Positions 20,723-33,034 are shown, numbered from the stretch's first letter. The stretch is DNA of 64,000 nucleotides from Epiperipatus broadwayi (GCA_028023455.1 JAQFVV010006203.1:6540821-6604820), one strand, 5' to 3'. Made by a program: numbers and translations. Notes: generated by a model not told the origin, from the sequence alone.

Positions 20723-21764
20723 GACATTTCTACTTGTGGTATGTTCATTTTGTATCATTAGCTTGCTGTCTATTTTAATTTTGGACAGAGCAATTACCTA
20801 TCATCTATAAGCTTTGCTTCTCAAATAGAAAGACAATTTGTTGAAAATTGAGATATATTTCAGTCTCACACACTCAAAAAAATTGGATATTATAAATGTA
20901 ATTTCATAAGAAAAATTTCTACAAATCATTTAATCCAATATTTCAGAAGATTTTTATATATCACTTGTGTTGCAAAATGTTCATTAAAATAAAAAATAAT
21001 ACATTAAGAAAAGTTATAATCAATATAACTTCTAGTTATAATCTGTATGTATGTTTGCATTTTCTCAAGTTTTATGTCATCTAAATTCAACCCAACTGAA
21101 AAAATAAGGTCTATTACAAGTTTTCAAATAAATAAATAAATGAACAAACAGATGAAAGCATTATCTTATTTTTGTGATTCAAAATTTGAAGTATAATTAT
21201 CAGTACGAAAAAAGTTTAATTACTTTGCCCTTAGATGTATTGCTGTTAAGTGTTCTATTTATTCTATTTATATGCATAGAATAACTAGGATCTTAGGTAT
21301 GAATTAAACAATAATACCCTTATTGAGTAAAGAAGTATACAGAAGTTCTTTTGTATCTATGCAGTTAATATCTATGATTTCAATCACTCACTGTTTGTGT
21401 GCACCCATCTGTTTGAGTGCCATCATAAATAGGTTGACCAAATTTTTTCATCATAAATCAGGACCAGACAAACCGAATGAATAAAAAATAACACCATTGT
21501 TATGTAAATTGGTTTATTTCAAACAATTTCAAAGTGTCATCTTAAATTATTGCACAGAAAAATAAAAAAAATAAATAATTGCAATAATAAAATAGAAAGT
21601 TCTATAATATCATCAATCATTTTGTTCTGTAACTAAAATAATATTTTTTTTACAATGTATGGAGTATTACTCAAATACTAAAAACTTCATTTTTAAATAG
21701 TGTGATGAGAATAAAAAAATCATACTCTTAAAATAAATGAAAAATACCTGTTGGCTAAACTCAG
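20723..21764. other. AT-rich stretch without recognised features
   Basis: No gene or repeat family assigned. Confidence 0.45.
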
Positions 21765-22075
21765 GATTTTTCATTTTATTCATCCTCCATTCTATCTCAA
21801 GAAACTGATATACGTGACCACACATATATGAAATAGACACATGATCCCCAATATACATATTTCATGCAGAAACAGCATTCATCAATTGAACCAGATCATA
21901 ATCTCCCACCCATATATACAATCAATGCTCAGTTTATATTAAGATAGGAATTCCTCAAACTTTAATAACCAGGCTTCAATCTTCTCACCTTACCATATAA
22001 TCTACTATCCATTTTATTGAAAAATTAATGATGGAATGCTCAAAGCTCTTATAAAGTCAAAAATGTGTCTAAACT
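21765..22075 (-). repeat. Family B fragment with hammerhead relic
   Basis: A single forward B unit, truncated at both ends (landmarks TTTCATGCAGAAACAGCATT, TTAAGATAGGAATTCCTC and AATGATGGAATGCTCAAAG). The ribozyme at 21845-21897 (minus strand) has TTGATGA in place of CTGATGA but keeps GAAA, helix III ATA-TG-TAT and part of stem I, so it is probably inactive. Confidence 0.6.
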
Positions 22076-23194
22076 ATGTGAAGTATGATTCAAGAATGTC
22101 TAATTAGCAAGACAAACTCTGTAAGTGAATTTAAATTTCTGAAAATTAAAATAGTTGCATATATGGTCACAAATTCATGTTGATTATTTACCAGATTCTA
22201 GACTATTTACAAAATTGGGTTATTTTCTAAGGCATAAACTGAAACAAAATGCTGCAGTAAAATTTAGATCTGTTTCACACAATCCAAGAATTCTAGAGAT
22301 CCTAATCAATGAATTATCTCTCAATCAGCCATTTTCTTATCCTATGCAGTCAGTCACATGATCACCATATTTCTTTCTCCCTAAATTTATTACTGTATCG
22401 ACTTTTTCAAAATTGTATTACTATATATTTTTTGTTAATTATTTTTGTAAGCTTCAAGTTCCATGATTAGGCTTCAAATCAAATGGCAGTAAATATAGAG
22501 AAACTACTGTATATATTTTTACACTATAGAAAATTTATTTTTATTCTGCAAAAATTCCAAACTTCTTTCTCATAATTTTAAGGGATATTCAATAGTGTAG
22601 TTTTATTAATGTTAAAACAGAAATTATTAATATTTTATACAAAACTTAGAGAACACTTTATTTTTGCTTATAATATGTATATTTTATTACTAGTTCTAAC
22701 ACCTTGAATATTCTATAAATAAAAGATGGAAATCGGATTTACCAAAGGGAAAAAGTTTTATACAGTAGTAATAAAAAAAATAGTTAAGGGAAAATATCAT
22801 GTTTCATTTTTCTTCTTTTTTATATAATACATAAAATATGTATGTTTTTCTCGATTTTTTCCCCTATGAAATGTATTACATTATTATTACTGAGGTTAGT
22901 TCATTAAGACCTAATTTCAGTCTGTGCTTCTTTCAGTACAGCTAAAATTTTAGGTATGAGATAGTGTAAGTTAGAGATCAATCTATACCGTTAAGCAAAT
23001 TACATTTTTTTAATTTCAAGAATGCAAATAGTAATAAAGGATATATTATTACTATTGTGGTTAATAGTACTGGTCTATAATATAAAAATATAATAGAAGG
23101 CAAAATAAATGCTCTACTTCTTCTTAAATTTGTAATCATCTGTTGGAATATTTCTACCATCTAAAATTAATCGTTAAATGTCTTCAGAAATACA
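22076..23194. other. AT-rich stretch without recognised features
   Basis: No gene or repeat family assigned. Small open frames here are not supported. Confidence 0.45.
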
Positions 23195-23600
23195 ATGTTT
23201 CCTGTGGTATTATTCTCCCTTCCCCCTTAGGAGTTGCTGCAGTGAACACTACTAACATGGGAACAAATCTGGAATTTTTAGATTTGTAAGATGATGCTCT
23301 GACTTCAAATTCAACATTCACGAATCTAAAGGTCCAGTTTCTAATCCCATGTTAGTATTGTTAACTAGACACGTCAGCAACACTGGAAGAAAAGAAAAAT
23401 AGCATTCAAAACATCGTATTTTAAACTAACTTCTATGCTATTATTAACAGTTGAATGTATTTGAAAAGTTTAAATAAAGTTTGATTTTTTTAAAAAGACA
23501 CTTAACAATTAATTCTAGATGGTGGAAATAATCCAAAAGATAATTACAAGCAAAATGCGATCATCATAAACTTTGGGAGGAATATTAATTCTTAATATAT
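23195..23600 (+). repeat. SINE-1 copy
   Basis: Shares with other SINE-1 copies AAATTCAACATTCACGAATC, box B-like AAGGTCCAGTTTCTAATCCC, CAGCAACACTGGAAGAA, GCTATTATTAACAGTTGAAT and the tail AATAAAGTTTGATTTTTTT. The 5' part is diverged. After the tail, TCTAGATGGTGGAAATAATC corresponds to 7877-7895, so the true 3' end lies further out than the AATAAAG motif. Confidence 0.6.
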
Positions 23601-24239
23601 ATTTATTTTTGGTAACTAAGAAATTATAAATTTAAAAATAAATATACTATACTATTCAACTTTTAATGTATAATTAATACTTAAAGTAAAAAAAAATTTA
23701 AATGAGATTATAATCGCTCATTCCGAAAAATTAACAATGATTTATTTATTTTTAGGAAATTAGTAATTGCAATAATATCTAAAGGAATCTTAGTTTATTT
23801 AATAGCTAAATGGATATACAATGCTGTATTTGTAAATTTAAAAGCTAATTGTTGCGTAAATATAATTTGATTACATATAACTTTTAAAAATGAATATACT
23901 CTATATTTATTGCATGAATAATGAAGGATATGGTACATTGTTATTAAATTAAAATTGGATATATGTATGACTTTTTTTCATCTCAAGAACTAAATGAATC
24001 TTATTTAGTTACCATAAATAATTTACCATCATTTTTAGTCATTACCCGCCTATGGCTGCCATCTTCTTGTTTCATCCTACTTTCTACAGTTACTTCATTT
24101 TATATATTTCCAACAAACTTCTTCATCCTGAAAAGAATGCTCAGTACCAAAAATGTATTAAGATTGCATGTCTACACAGTATTAGTATTGCTTTTTAATT
24201 AATTTCTAAGTTATTTATAATTTTTTGGGATCTATTTTA
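23601..24239. other. AT-rich stretch without recognised features
   Basis: No supported feature; the plus-strand open frame 23963-24202 has no recognisable domain. Confidence 0.4.
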
Positions 24240-24334
24240 AAATTCAGTAGTCCATCTATTGTCATCTTATTGTTGAGATATATTCAACCCAGCATCGTTT
24301 CAGCCATTTAATTCTTACAATGAATTCAATACTA

Positions 24335-24595
24335 AAACATCGCATGATCACCATTTCTTAAATTTACACAAACTGTTAAAACAGTAGCAAACTCTCCAGA
24401 CAATAGTGCCACCCAGTGCAAGTCATAGTAATCAATAGATACTAGAGGGTTTGTGTATCAAAATCCCTATCTATTGCCTACTCATCTAATATCTCCAGAC
24501 TAGTTGCTACCTTGTGACTTGCATCAGTGAGGAGCCTTGAATCAAAGAGCATTGCACTAGATCTTTGGGTCTAATGCATCCCCTCTCCAAAAATC
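24335..24595 (-). repeat. Family C fragment inside the RTE copy
   Basis: It begins with the C terminus CATCGCATGATCACCATTTC and runs through the unit to AATGCATCCCCTCTCC. The ribozyme at 24488-24541 (minus strand) reads CTGATGC and GCAA instead of CTGATGA and GAAA, so it is dead. About 100 bp of RTE sequence expected at the junction is missing, and no target-site duplication is visible. Confidence 0.6.
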
Positions 24596-26375
24596 TCTGT
24601 ATTGCTTTATTTATTAAATATCCAAGTCTCAAATATAAAGTAAGCATTGATAAAGTACATTTATTAAAAACTTTTATTTTCAAGCAATTAACATATTTCT
24701 TTATAATATTCATTTATTTCCATCAAATACACTCTTTTAAAATTTAATTCTGTGATTAATTTTATCTATTATCCTCTATTAGCTGAACAAAGCATTCCTA
24801 GCTATTTATTTTTTTTAAATTTATTATTATCAAATTTTATTTTCGATTTTGAAATGCCATTAAACGTTATTTTAACCTTTTTATTATTACTTTGATGTCT
24901 CGCTTATATGCATAAAAGAATTAAATCCTTCTGACTTAAGCAATAAACATTATATTTATTCTCTTAGTTTTCTATTTTAATCCACACAATAATTTCCATA
25001 AAATTGCTCTAAAAATTTTGAAGAATTTCCCTATCGTGCATTCTTATGAGTATTAATTTTATTAATGTCATTTTGCAATCTAGATCCCTGCTGTTGCATT
25101 TTGATAAATATTCTTCAAAATTTGATGTTCGAATAATCACTACTGAAATGATTATAGAATCAAATCTTTAAAACACATACACATCAATCCTGTTTATAAC
25201 TGAATGTGATTTACTGTGTAATATTACTTTTAAATTCAGTTTGTTTTCTTATTTGTTTAAATCCAATGTCTTTGTAGATGATTTGTGGTGACTTTAATAA
25301 AGATGTTTTATATAACTGATTAAAGACTGATAAGTCTAAATTTTTTAATATCTTCTTTCCCCATTTCTTAAATATTAATTTCACCATTTAAATATATAAC
25401 TTTGTCAACAATTTCTGTATTCCTTCACGTGTTTCTTTTAAAATGTTTATAATAATTCCATCATTTTTCAGAACTTTTTTGTTCTTGTAAAGTTAATTGC
25501 AAATTTCACATTTTTATTTGTAAAATTTAGATTTTTAAAGGACATTTTCATAATTGTAGGACCTATTTTATTCTCTCGGCATTTATATTTATTTAGTTCT
25601 TTATACTTTTTCATACCACTTTATAGGATTCCAGATATGCAATCCTTTTAAACTGAGAATTTTAAAATATTTCAATGTTTCTTTTTTTTTTTTTTGTATA
25701 CCACATTATCTCAGTTAAAAATTTATTGACAATTTATTGCCTTTCTATGCCAGCATCATTTTTGCACTTATTAATACAATATTAATTATCTTCTTATTGA
25801 TTTCAGTCAAATTTGAACCATCCTATTTCTAAATGTTAGAGGTATCAACTGTTAATATTGTTTCTATTGATAGCTTTTACCTCTCTGGTTTTGCATTAAT
25901 GTTTATAGCTTTTATTTCATCAATTGATAATCATCACTGAGTTCATTTTAATCTTGATTTACATGTTCTATTAATCAAAATATAATCTCTATTATATTTT
26001 TATTTGGATGCTTCCACAAAAACATCTTCACTTGGAGGGATTTTCTCAAAAAGAAATTTTTTTTTTTTTATCCATATATAGTTTTTTGAGAAATTTTCAC
26101 AAATTTATGTTCTCTCATTTTAGCATTCATAACCAAAATTGTGCATAACAATTCCATTTTTCAATAGTTTTTTAATTTGATCAAAATTATTCCATACATC
26201 TATAAAAAAATCAACTATTTCATCATCAGAATAAGAACTTATGGGAATATAACTCTGAATTATCTCTTTTTGGTATCTTCTATTAAGTTAAATAATTAAT
26301 CTTGTTCCTATATATAGTTGATTATATATATATATATGTGCAAATAATTTGATAGCATTGTTTTCAGATATATGA

Positions 26376-26610
26376 TTATATGTATATAGTTAGAAAAGAT
26401 AATAATAATAGATGGGCAATTGAAAGATAAACTGGGTTCCAAGATATTGTAAAAGACTTAGAAAAAGGGGTCATGTTAGATGAATAAGGAAGTGTCCTGG
26501 GGTAATGAGGAGAAGAGAGGCCAGAAATCAAAGAAAATGGATTGAACTTTGAGAGATCTTGGTCTTGCAATGGATCAATAATGGTTGAAAATGATTATTA
26601 TGATATATAT
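26376..26610 (+). mobile_element. RTE-like 3' fragment, plus strand, nested
   Basis: The plus strand reads DNNRWAIE then TGFQDI near 26402-26455, which corresponds to the DDNRWTIEILNWIPRD stretch of the minus-strand element at 33215-33260, and it ends with AATGGTTGAAAATGATTATT, the counterpart of the RTE 3' terminus at 33045-33080. It is a 5'-truncated copy inserted in the opposite direction into the older RTE copy. Confidence 0.6.
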
Positions 26611-26940
26611 TATTTAATGAGTTTACTGTATATCTATATTATAATTATGGATAAAGAATATTGCATACCTGGGTTTATATATGAATGAGCAGTAGACAAA
26701 AAATTGAGAGAAAACTGGTCAAAATTAAGGAACAAATTGAATGTATTACAAGATATCATATAGAGTACTATCTAATTCCTCAATAGTGTTTTTCCATCTT
26801 TTATTTGTAATGAATATCCTATTCAATTTATGTCTTTTCATATTGTTTCTTGATTTTTTATATCAATTCACCAAGTTCTACAATGTCCGAATTAATATTA
26901 GACAGCCATTTCAGTTCCCCTTCACTTGAAAGTGATTTTC

Positions 26941-27739
26941 AGTTTTATGAAGTTAAATAAAGTCATTAGTAAATAACAGTTGAGGTGCATAAGATAAATA
27001 TTACAAATATATCACAAAAGTATGAAGTTTGGAAAAAAAATGAATACTGTAAACAGATGAACAGGGTAATGCCTCCCACTTTCTCTACGTACCATGTCTT
27101 GGCTTCACATGTTGAGAGCATATTAGTAAAAACTTTTAATATAATAAGAATGTATAATTTAAAAGTTGATTTTTATAGTGAAAAACCATTATTGTGAGAT
27201 GTTGTAGTTTTTAGATAAAATGCCAATTCTAGTGTTTGTTAAGGAATACAAATCTGTTGTAACTCAAAAGAATGTTTAATTTATATTCTAAACTAGTTGT
27301 TGGGGCATATTCCTACTATGATACCTGAAAACTAAGTCTAGATTGAATGAACTTCTTAAATAATCCAATTAATCATAGTTGACTTGAGGGTTGCAGTGAT
27401 AGCAATTTAAATATATATATCTAAAAAATAAATTCATCAGCAAAATGTTAAAAATAAATAGAAATCAATCTCTATGTGAGAGAGATAAAAAAAGTTATTA
27501 AGTTGTCAACATAGCCATGGAGATTCAGGTATTTGATAACTCTAGTTTATCTGAAGAGGTGTGTGAAATGCTTGCATAATAAAAGAAGTTAATTTCACTT
27601 CTATATTGATGGATGGTTTTGAAATGATGAGATGAAGGATGCATTGATAAAAAACAAAAAATATTATATATATATAAAGATTTTAAGTTGCTATCGTATT
27701 AACCAGTAGCAGTGATTTCTTTAATTTATAAATTATATT
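26941..27739. other. AT-rich stretch without recognised features
   Basis: No supported feature. The open frame 26985-27197 has no recognisable domain. Confidence 0.4.
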
Positions 27740-28030
27740 TTGGGATGAGATGGATCTCATTCAGGAAGATGGATATAAATAATTTATTCATCATCATTCA
27801 GTTCATTGAAATGTCTCACAGGGAAAAAAAAAAATTATAACATTTTTAGATACATTAAAAAAGGCATATGAGACTGTAGATAGAAATAGTTTATTGAACC
27901 AATTTGAAAATGTGGAAATAAAGAATCTTTACAAGGATAATTTTTACAAAAAAATTGTTGAATATGAAGTCAGTGAGAGTAAAACACAGAAATATTTTCA
28001 TTACTACTTTTATTAATTATTTTGTTTCTA
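27740..28030 (+). mobile_element. Degraded LINE reverse-transcriptase fragment
   Basis: The plus strand reads FLDTLKKAYETVDRNSL near 27846-27896, matching the [F/L]-D-[L/x]-x-K-A-[Y/F]-D-T-V-[D/N]-R motif of LINE reverse transcriptases, followed by a weak IYKD-like stretch. It seems to be a different, short LINE piece from the element starting near 28170, because that element has its own copy of this motif. Confidence 0.45.
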
Positions 28031-28475
28031 AAAAAAAAATGAAAATAGAAACAGAAAAATTGGGATAATGATAAAAATTCCCTACTGGCAACTAGATATT
28101 ATCTATTACAATAGTGCTTTTATTAGAAGAACCTGCCAATGTAGCCATCTACACATCAAGATTTGAGTAAAGATATTTAGCCTCATGAAATCAAGAGATC
28201 TTTTTGTAATTTTAAAAATGGAAAAAACTGTAGATCCTGATGAGATATCTGGAAAAATTTAAAAATATGATGGCGATATATTAAAAAATAATATTTTTTT
28301 AAGGATTATATGGAATAATAAAGTTGTGCTGTCTATCTTTATTGTGGAAATCATTATTATCCACTATCAGAAAGCTATTTTCAAGAATTTTATTGAATAG
28401 GTTGCTTCCAGTTCCAGACTAATGGTTACCAGAAACTCACAATGGGTTTTAAAAAAATCAAGAAACACTCTAGAG

Positions 28476-28792
28476 CAGTGGTCCCCAACCTTTTTGCACT
28501 TAAGAGCACATTCTATAATACCGGCAAGGTGATGGACACCATTTATTTTTTTAATGTAAATTTATAGTTGGATATTATTAATAATACACATAATGTACAA
28601 AAAAATATTTATTTCAAAAATAAAATTTTAACATTTGATTACAATATAATACAATAATTTATAAGAAATTTTAAAAATTAAATTTATTTGTATCAGATAA
28701 ATAATTTTTTGTCATGTTTGGATAGCGGCGGGCACACTTAAAATGGCCTGCAGGCGCCATGGTGCCCGCGGGCATAGGGTTGGGGACCCCTG
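28476..28792. mobile_element. Non-autonomous hAT element (MITE) with perfect 8-bp TSD
   Basis: The 317-bp element has terminal inverted repeats CAGTGGTCCCCAACC and, at the other end, GGTTGGGGACCCCTG (14 of 15 paired). It is flanked by identical CTCTAGAG at 28468-28475 and 28793-28800. CTCTAGAG fits the 8-bp hAT target pattern with central TA. The right end holds a GC-rich patch (28727-28792). There is no ORF, so it must have been moved by a transposase encoded elsewhere. It interrupts the LINE between its GF-x-K-x-R-x-T-like and following RT segments. Confidence 0.92.
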
Positions 28793-29368
28793 CTCTAGAG
28801 ATAGCTTTTTACCATCAGACAAATACAAGAAAAGAGTCAGAAAAAAAGAGTAATTTATAAATTGTTTTTATTGATTTAGTCAAGACATTGACTTGATCAA
28901 TGAAATAGATTTGACATTGTTTGAAATTAATTGTTATTCACCAAATTTATATTACATAGCTTCTATAATGATAAAATAAAATGCAATTACCACAGGTTGG
29001 AATGAAAACTGGTGTAGAACAAGGTTGCATACTTGTTCTAAAATTGTTTAGATTTTTATGATTGGTTTTTGAAGCTGTTTATATGCAGTTAATAAAATAA
29101 GAATGATGATGTGAGAAAAGTTTGATAGTGGAATTTTTAATTTCTACCAATTAAAAGTGAAAACAGCATTTTCTTGGGATCTGATTGCACAATATACTGG
29201 TGGTTGTGTTGTTCTTGCTAGTTCAAAAGATCATCTGTGATGAAAGAGAAATCTTTGACAATTTTTTACCTTGAATAAATATTAGTTTGAGATAGTAAAC
29301 AATTTAATGTCTTAATAATGTTGAAGTGCAGTAAAGACTTTGCTATGCTGCTTTCTACAAGTTGAAAG

Positions 29369-29593
29369 AGATAAAACTCTCCATACAGTAGTACCACTAA
29401 GTGCAAGCCAGTGTAATCAAGACTCCTCACTGATGAAAGCTAGAAACAAGGAATTAGTCTGTAGATAAGGATTTTATGCACAAACCTTGATCCATTGATT
29501 GATTACTCTGGTTTGCACTGAGTGGCACTATTTTATGGAAAGTTTTGCCTGTTTAATAGCTTGAGCAAGCATAAGAAATGATTATGTGATGTT
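29369..29593 (+). mobile_element. Short family C element with 13-bp target-site duplication
   Basis: Identical TACAAGTTGAAAG at 29356-29368 and 29594-29606 flank a 225-bp insertion. Its ends are inverted arms of about 45 bp (AAAACTCTCCATACAGTAG onwards, mirrored by CTATTTTATGGAAAGTTTT). Between them lies a family C hammerhead remnant on the plus strand (29423-29468: CTCCTCA, CTGATGA, AAGCTAGAAACAAG, GAATTAGTC, TGTAGATA). The surrounding LINE reading resumes after the insertion, which confirms the boundaries. Confidence 0.75.
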
Positions 29594-30399
29594 TACAAGT
29601 TGAAAGGTGGGATATTTATTATAAGTCAAAAATTACTGCAATTAAATTAGCTATATATTGTGATGGTCCAGGTTTTCCATCAGAAGAGGGCAGCACATCT
29701 AACTATGGTTGGACTTAGGGTCTTTGGGTAGGATGCCAAGACTGTGCAATGAAGTAACTAACCAAATGATCACGGCTACTTCCAATGAGCTAGCTCTTGA
29801 TTTACATATTAAATTAAGACACAATTTAGGATAGTTCATCCATACCTCACCCCTCTTTCAGATTGCACACATGCTTCAGACTTAGAACTCGGGGAAAATG
29901 TTGCAATTGACTCTCATCAGCGATGAATTTACCTTAGATAAAAATTACAGTGCATTTATATGGGTTTTAAATCAAGTAGAAGACTCATGTAATCATATTA
30001 CTGTATTATAATGCACAAGAAAATGTGTGTGTGCACATATTTATGATGATCACTTGATGAGCGGGTGAAGAAATAACTTTGATAAACCAGAGACCATTTA
30101 ATGAGAATCAAAATGACAATGTTTATTTACAAACGAGATAAAAAAATTGAAAAACTCTTTAACACAGACGAAAAAAAATTATATACATGTGCGTGTGTGT
30201 CAAATATGTATTCCTATTATATTAATGATTAAATATATTCAGTACACCAATCCTTCCCATGATAGGCATACATGAATAGATGACCCTCATTATATACAAA
30301 GTAAGTAAAAGTACCAAAAAAAAAGAAGACAAAATCATTAATTTAATGTTGCATTGATTGTGAAGTTAATCAACTATTTAACAAAAATATATGAAGACG

Positions 30400-30480
30400 T
30401 ATTTATTAGCTTCTGGGTTTAATCCCAGCTGTAGTGATTTTCTTTCTTTGGAAAATCTCCTTAACTATGTACAAGTTTAA
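30400..30480 (-). repeat. Possible tRNA-like SINE fragment
   Basis: The minus strand carries GCTGGGATTAAACCCAGAAG, which resembles a box B region within a short palindrome. No box A is clear. It may belong to SINE-2. Confidence 0.3.
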
Positions 30481-31194
30481 TAGAAAAGACCATTCATGCA
30501 AGAATGTTAGTCATTTATACTGAATAAACAAATATGAACAATGATTAGTCAACAAAAAAAAAGCAACAACATAAACATTGTCATAGCAAATGTATGTTCT
30601 TTAATATGGAATATTAATAAATAAAATCTTATCTTTATTCCATATTGTAGTAAGGATTCTGTTAGTAATCATACCCAATATGTTAAAATTTAAACATTGT
30701 AAAGTTCTTTATCAAAAGTCTAAACACAATGTGTTATTTTCCATTCTCTGCACTATTTGATGTGTTTTCCATCAAATTGTTTCCACTTCAATTATATTAT
30801 CTTCCTATGTTAACTAATGTTGATAACATTAAGGTCTTAATGTTCATTCAGCTACAGTTGCAACTTGTCCAATGCAGTCCATACCATGACCTTATAATGA
30901 CTATTCATTAAGCAAAGTTTATATCGACTTGTCAGATTATAAACTTAAGTCTTCTCTCCTTAAGTGAATTCTTTTAAATCCACCAGAACATAAAATAACC
31001 TTTTCACAACCATAAGTAAAAGACCCAGTTATAAAAAGTCATTCACAGTCATGAGAACCTTTTGTTTAAAAGATGTTTTTCTTTCTTTTCAAAAACTTAT
31101 TACAGCTATTTCATATGGCAAAACATTTTAAATCTGTCAAAAAAAAAAGATAATCAAATAATTCTTTATTCAGGAAGTCATATGATATACAAAT

Positions 31195-31265
31195 ACCAGA
31201 AGTAACAGAACTGAGTTTCAATCAGGTACTTTTAACTCTCGAATCAATCACCCTACCTCTGCACT
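31195..31265 (-). repeat. SINE-2 fragment
   Basis: On the minus strand, TTAGTGCAGAGGTAGGGTGA (box A-like) is followed by GTACCTGATTGAAACTCAG (box B-like) and TTCTGTTACTTCTGGTA. The same order and spacing is seen at 43573 and 44196 on the plus strand, so this is a second, independent tRNA-like repeat family. A further weak copy lies near 31420-31475 on the plus strand. Confidence 0.45.
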
Positions 31266-32386
31266 AAACATAAATAATAATAATAAAACTTGGTTCAGAT
31301 TAATTGAATGGAACTATTAAATGCTTAGTCTGATATTAGAGTGGTTGAATGTCACATGATTTCCTGAGCACTTAATCATATTAATATCCACTGCTTTGTA
31401 AGGTTTAATACAGAGAAAGAGTAGCAGATTCTAAAGGTTAAAGATTCATTGATCGATTCTCAGCTGAGAAAACTAAAGAAAATAATTTCCGTTTGATCAG
31501 TTGTGTTCTGTTTGTCACTTTGACCTTCAAATGTAATGTGACTCCCTGAGCAACAGAGTAAAAGGTGACACATTTCCATTAGTTTTAAAATAGAATTACT
31601 CTGTTCATTATATAAGTTAAACAATTTAATACATAAAAAAAAAGTAACAAAATAGTTTCTGAAGGCAGATAAAATGATAGGCTATTTGGTAATTGGTTAC
31701 AATTATTTGTCACCCTTTTAACATAATTTATTCCATCACTTGAAATTTAAAGCTACTCTACAAATTTTAATGAGATAAACCATGAAGAGAATAATTATTT
31801 TATAACTAATTAAATATTAAAAGTTCAAAAAATCACTTATAGTTTCTTTAATTTTCATGGAGTTGAAGATATCAAAATTTTTTTTATAACATGCATATTT
31901 GTGTTAGGCTTTTAATGAATGAAAATGATGAAGTTTAGTAATTTTTACCTCAGGTCCATAAACAATGCTTTTCTGATCTTTGTATGCTTATGAAATTAAA
32001 AGATTTTGACGTTTTTTTCTTCTCTTGGGTAAAATACATTTCACAATATGGAGATAATTATAACACATAATTTTAAGTTGGTTATGATTGGAAATAATTA
32101 ATCACAGAGCAGTTTTAGCCATAACTGAAAATATTTTCTTAATTTTAAATACGATAAATTTTTAACTCATGTTAGTTAACAACACATGCATTCAAACATG
32201 TCTTATCAAAGATGAAACTAGCATTCAATGATGAACTTCCTACTTTATATCCACCAATGATTATTCCTTGCAAACAAAATATTAATTTAATAATCATGAA
32301 TTAAGAACAAGTAATCCAAGAACCTCTTTTTAAATCAAAAAAACTAATTTACAAATCTTTTTCTCTTTATATATTCTCTTGCATTA

Positions 32387-32700
32387 TTACCATATAATAC
32401 TAAATTGTCCATTCACTTTACTACTGTGTTACACAATGCTTTATTTACCACTTTTTTTTACAGTTTCGATTGCCCCAGAAATCTTCTCCAGAACTTTATA
32501 TCTCCTAGCCTTAACTCCTAGTTGAGGCTAGGAGATATAAAGTTCTGGAGACTGTAAACTGTAAATTAGCAGTTAAGGCTAGGAGATATAAGTTCTGAAG
32601 AAGATTGCTGGGGCAACCGAAACTATAACAAAGGGTGGTAAATAAAGCATTGTGTAACAGTAGGAAACTAAATGGACAATTTAGCATTATATGGTATACA
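32387..32700. repeat. Long inverted repeat (hairpin)
   Basis: The left arm (about 32387-32516) and right arm (about 32569-32700) pair with roughly 85 percent identity over about 130 bp: ACACAATGCTTTATTTACCA on the left is mirrored by GGTAAATAAAGCATTGTGT on the right, and GATTGCCCCAG by CTGGGGCAACC. A third, inner arm (32521-32552) pairs almost perfectly with 32484-32516 around a 4-nt centre. It could fold as a long RNA hairpin or be a foldback element. No transposon ends or TSD are evident. Confidence 0.8.
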
Positions 32701-33034
32701 TTTGGCAATGCATTAAGAAAGAGTAGTTATTATACCTCTTGCATTATTGTTTACCAGAAATTAACTGCAATGACAAAGGAAACATTCATTTTTGATACTA
32801 ACCCCGAGAATGGCTATTACCAAATAAATTTTGACATGAAAAAGAAAATGGTTACCATTATCATTAATTTTAAAGAAAATCTTCAAAATCTAACAAGATC
32901 TTTCTTTTTACCCTATTTTGTTTATCACATCATTCTTAAATACCTGGATTTCATTTAAATATACTTAACATTAAAACAGTATTTATTATAAAGTATTTTT
33001 AAAATTTCCATCAATAATTATGAAATATATTTAA
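32701..33034. other. No recognised feature
   Basis: An open frame of 107 codons (32635-32958, plus strand) starts inside the hairpin and ends here. It has no recognisable domain, and AT-rich composition makes it likely to be chance. Confidence 0.4.

Larger units (their letters stand above)
24240..26940 (-). mobile_element. Decayed RTE-like LINE copy, interrupted twice
   Basis: This minus-strand copy is collinear with the better element at 33220-35800. Matching blocks include 24240-24310 with 33222-33290 (CCATCTATTGTCATCTTATT), 24590-24690 with 33405-33500 (CTGTATTGCTTT...CAAGTCTCAAA), 25085-25130 with 33968-34010, 26278-26310 with 35530-35560 and 26765-26935 with 35597-35815. It contains a family C insertion (24335-24595) and an oppositely oriented RTE 3' fragment (26376-26610). 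All frames are broken. Confidence 0.65.
28170..29900 (+). mobile_element. Decayed non-LTR retrotransposon, hosting two insertions
   Basis: RT landmarks occur in order on the plus strand through frameshifts: EKTVDPDEISGK near 28220-28257, KLFSRILLNRLLP near 28369-28410, a GF-x-KNQETL stretch near 28445-28470, then, after a hAT insertion, IAFYHQTN and FIDLVKTLT near 28800-28893, VGMKTGVEQGCILVLKLF near 28996-29050 and IAQYTGGCVVLASSKDHL near 29185-29240, where the catalytic ADD has become TGG. After the family C insertion the reading resumes with DIYYKSKITAIKLAIY near 29609. The pattern fits an AP-endonuclease-type LINE; I cannot name the clade. The right limit is uncertain. Confidence 0.6.
29901..32386. 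other. AT-rich stretch with only SINE-like fragments
   Basis: Apart from the SINE-2-like fragments listed separately, I see no gene. A microsatellite-like TGTGCGTGTGTG run lies near 30188. Small open frames such as 30729-30911 are not supported. Confidence 0.4.

Noticed and set aside
32635-32958. 107-codon plus-strand open frame
   Set aside because: It starts inside the long hairpin and shows no domain or exon structure.
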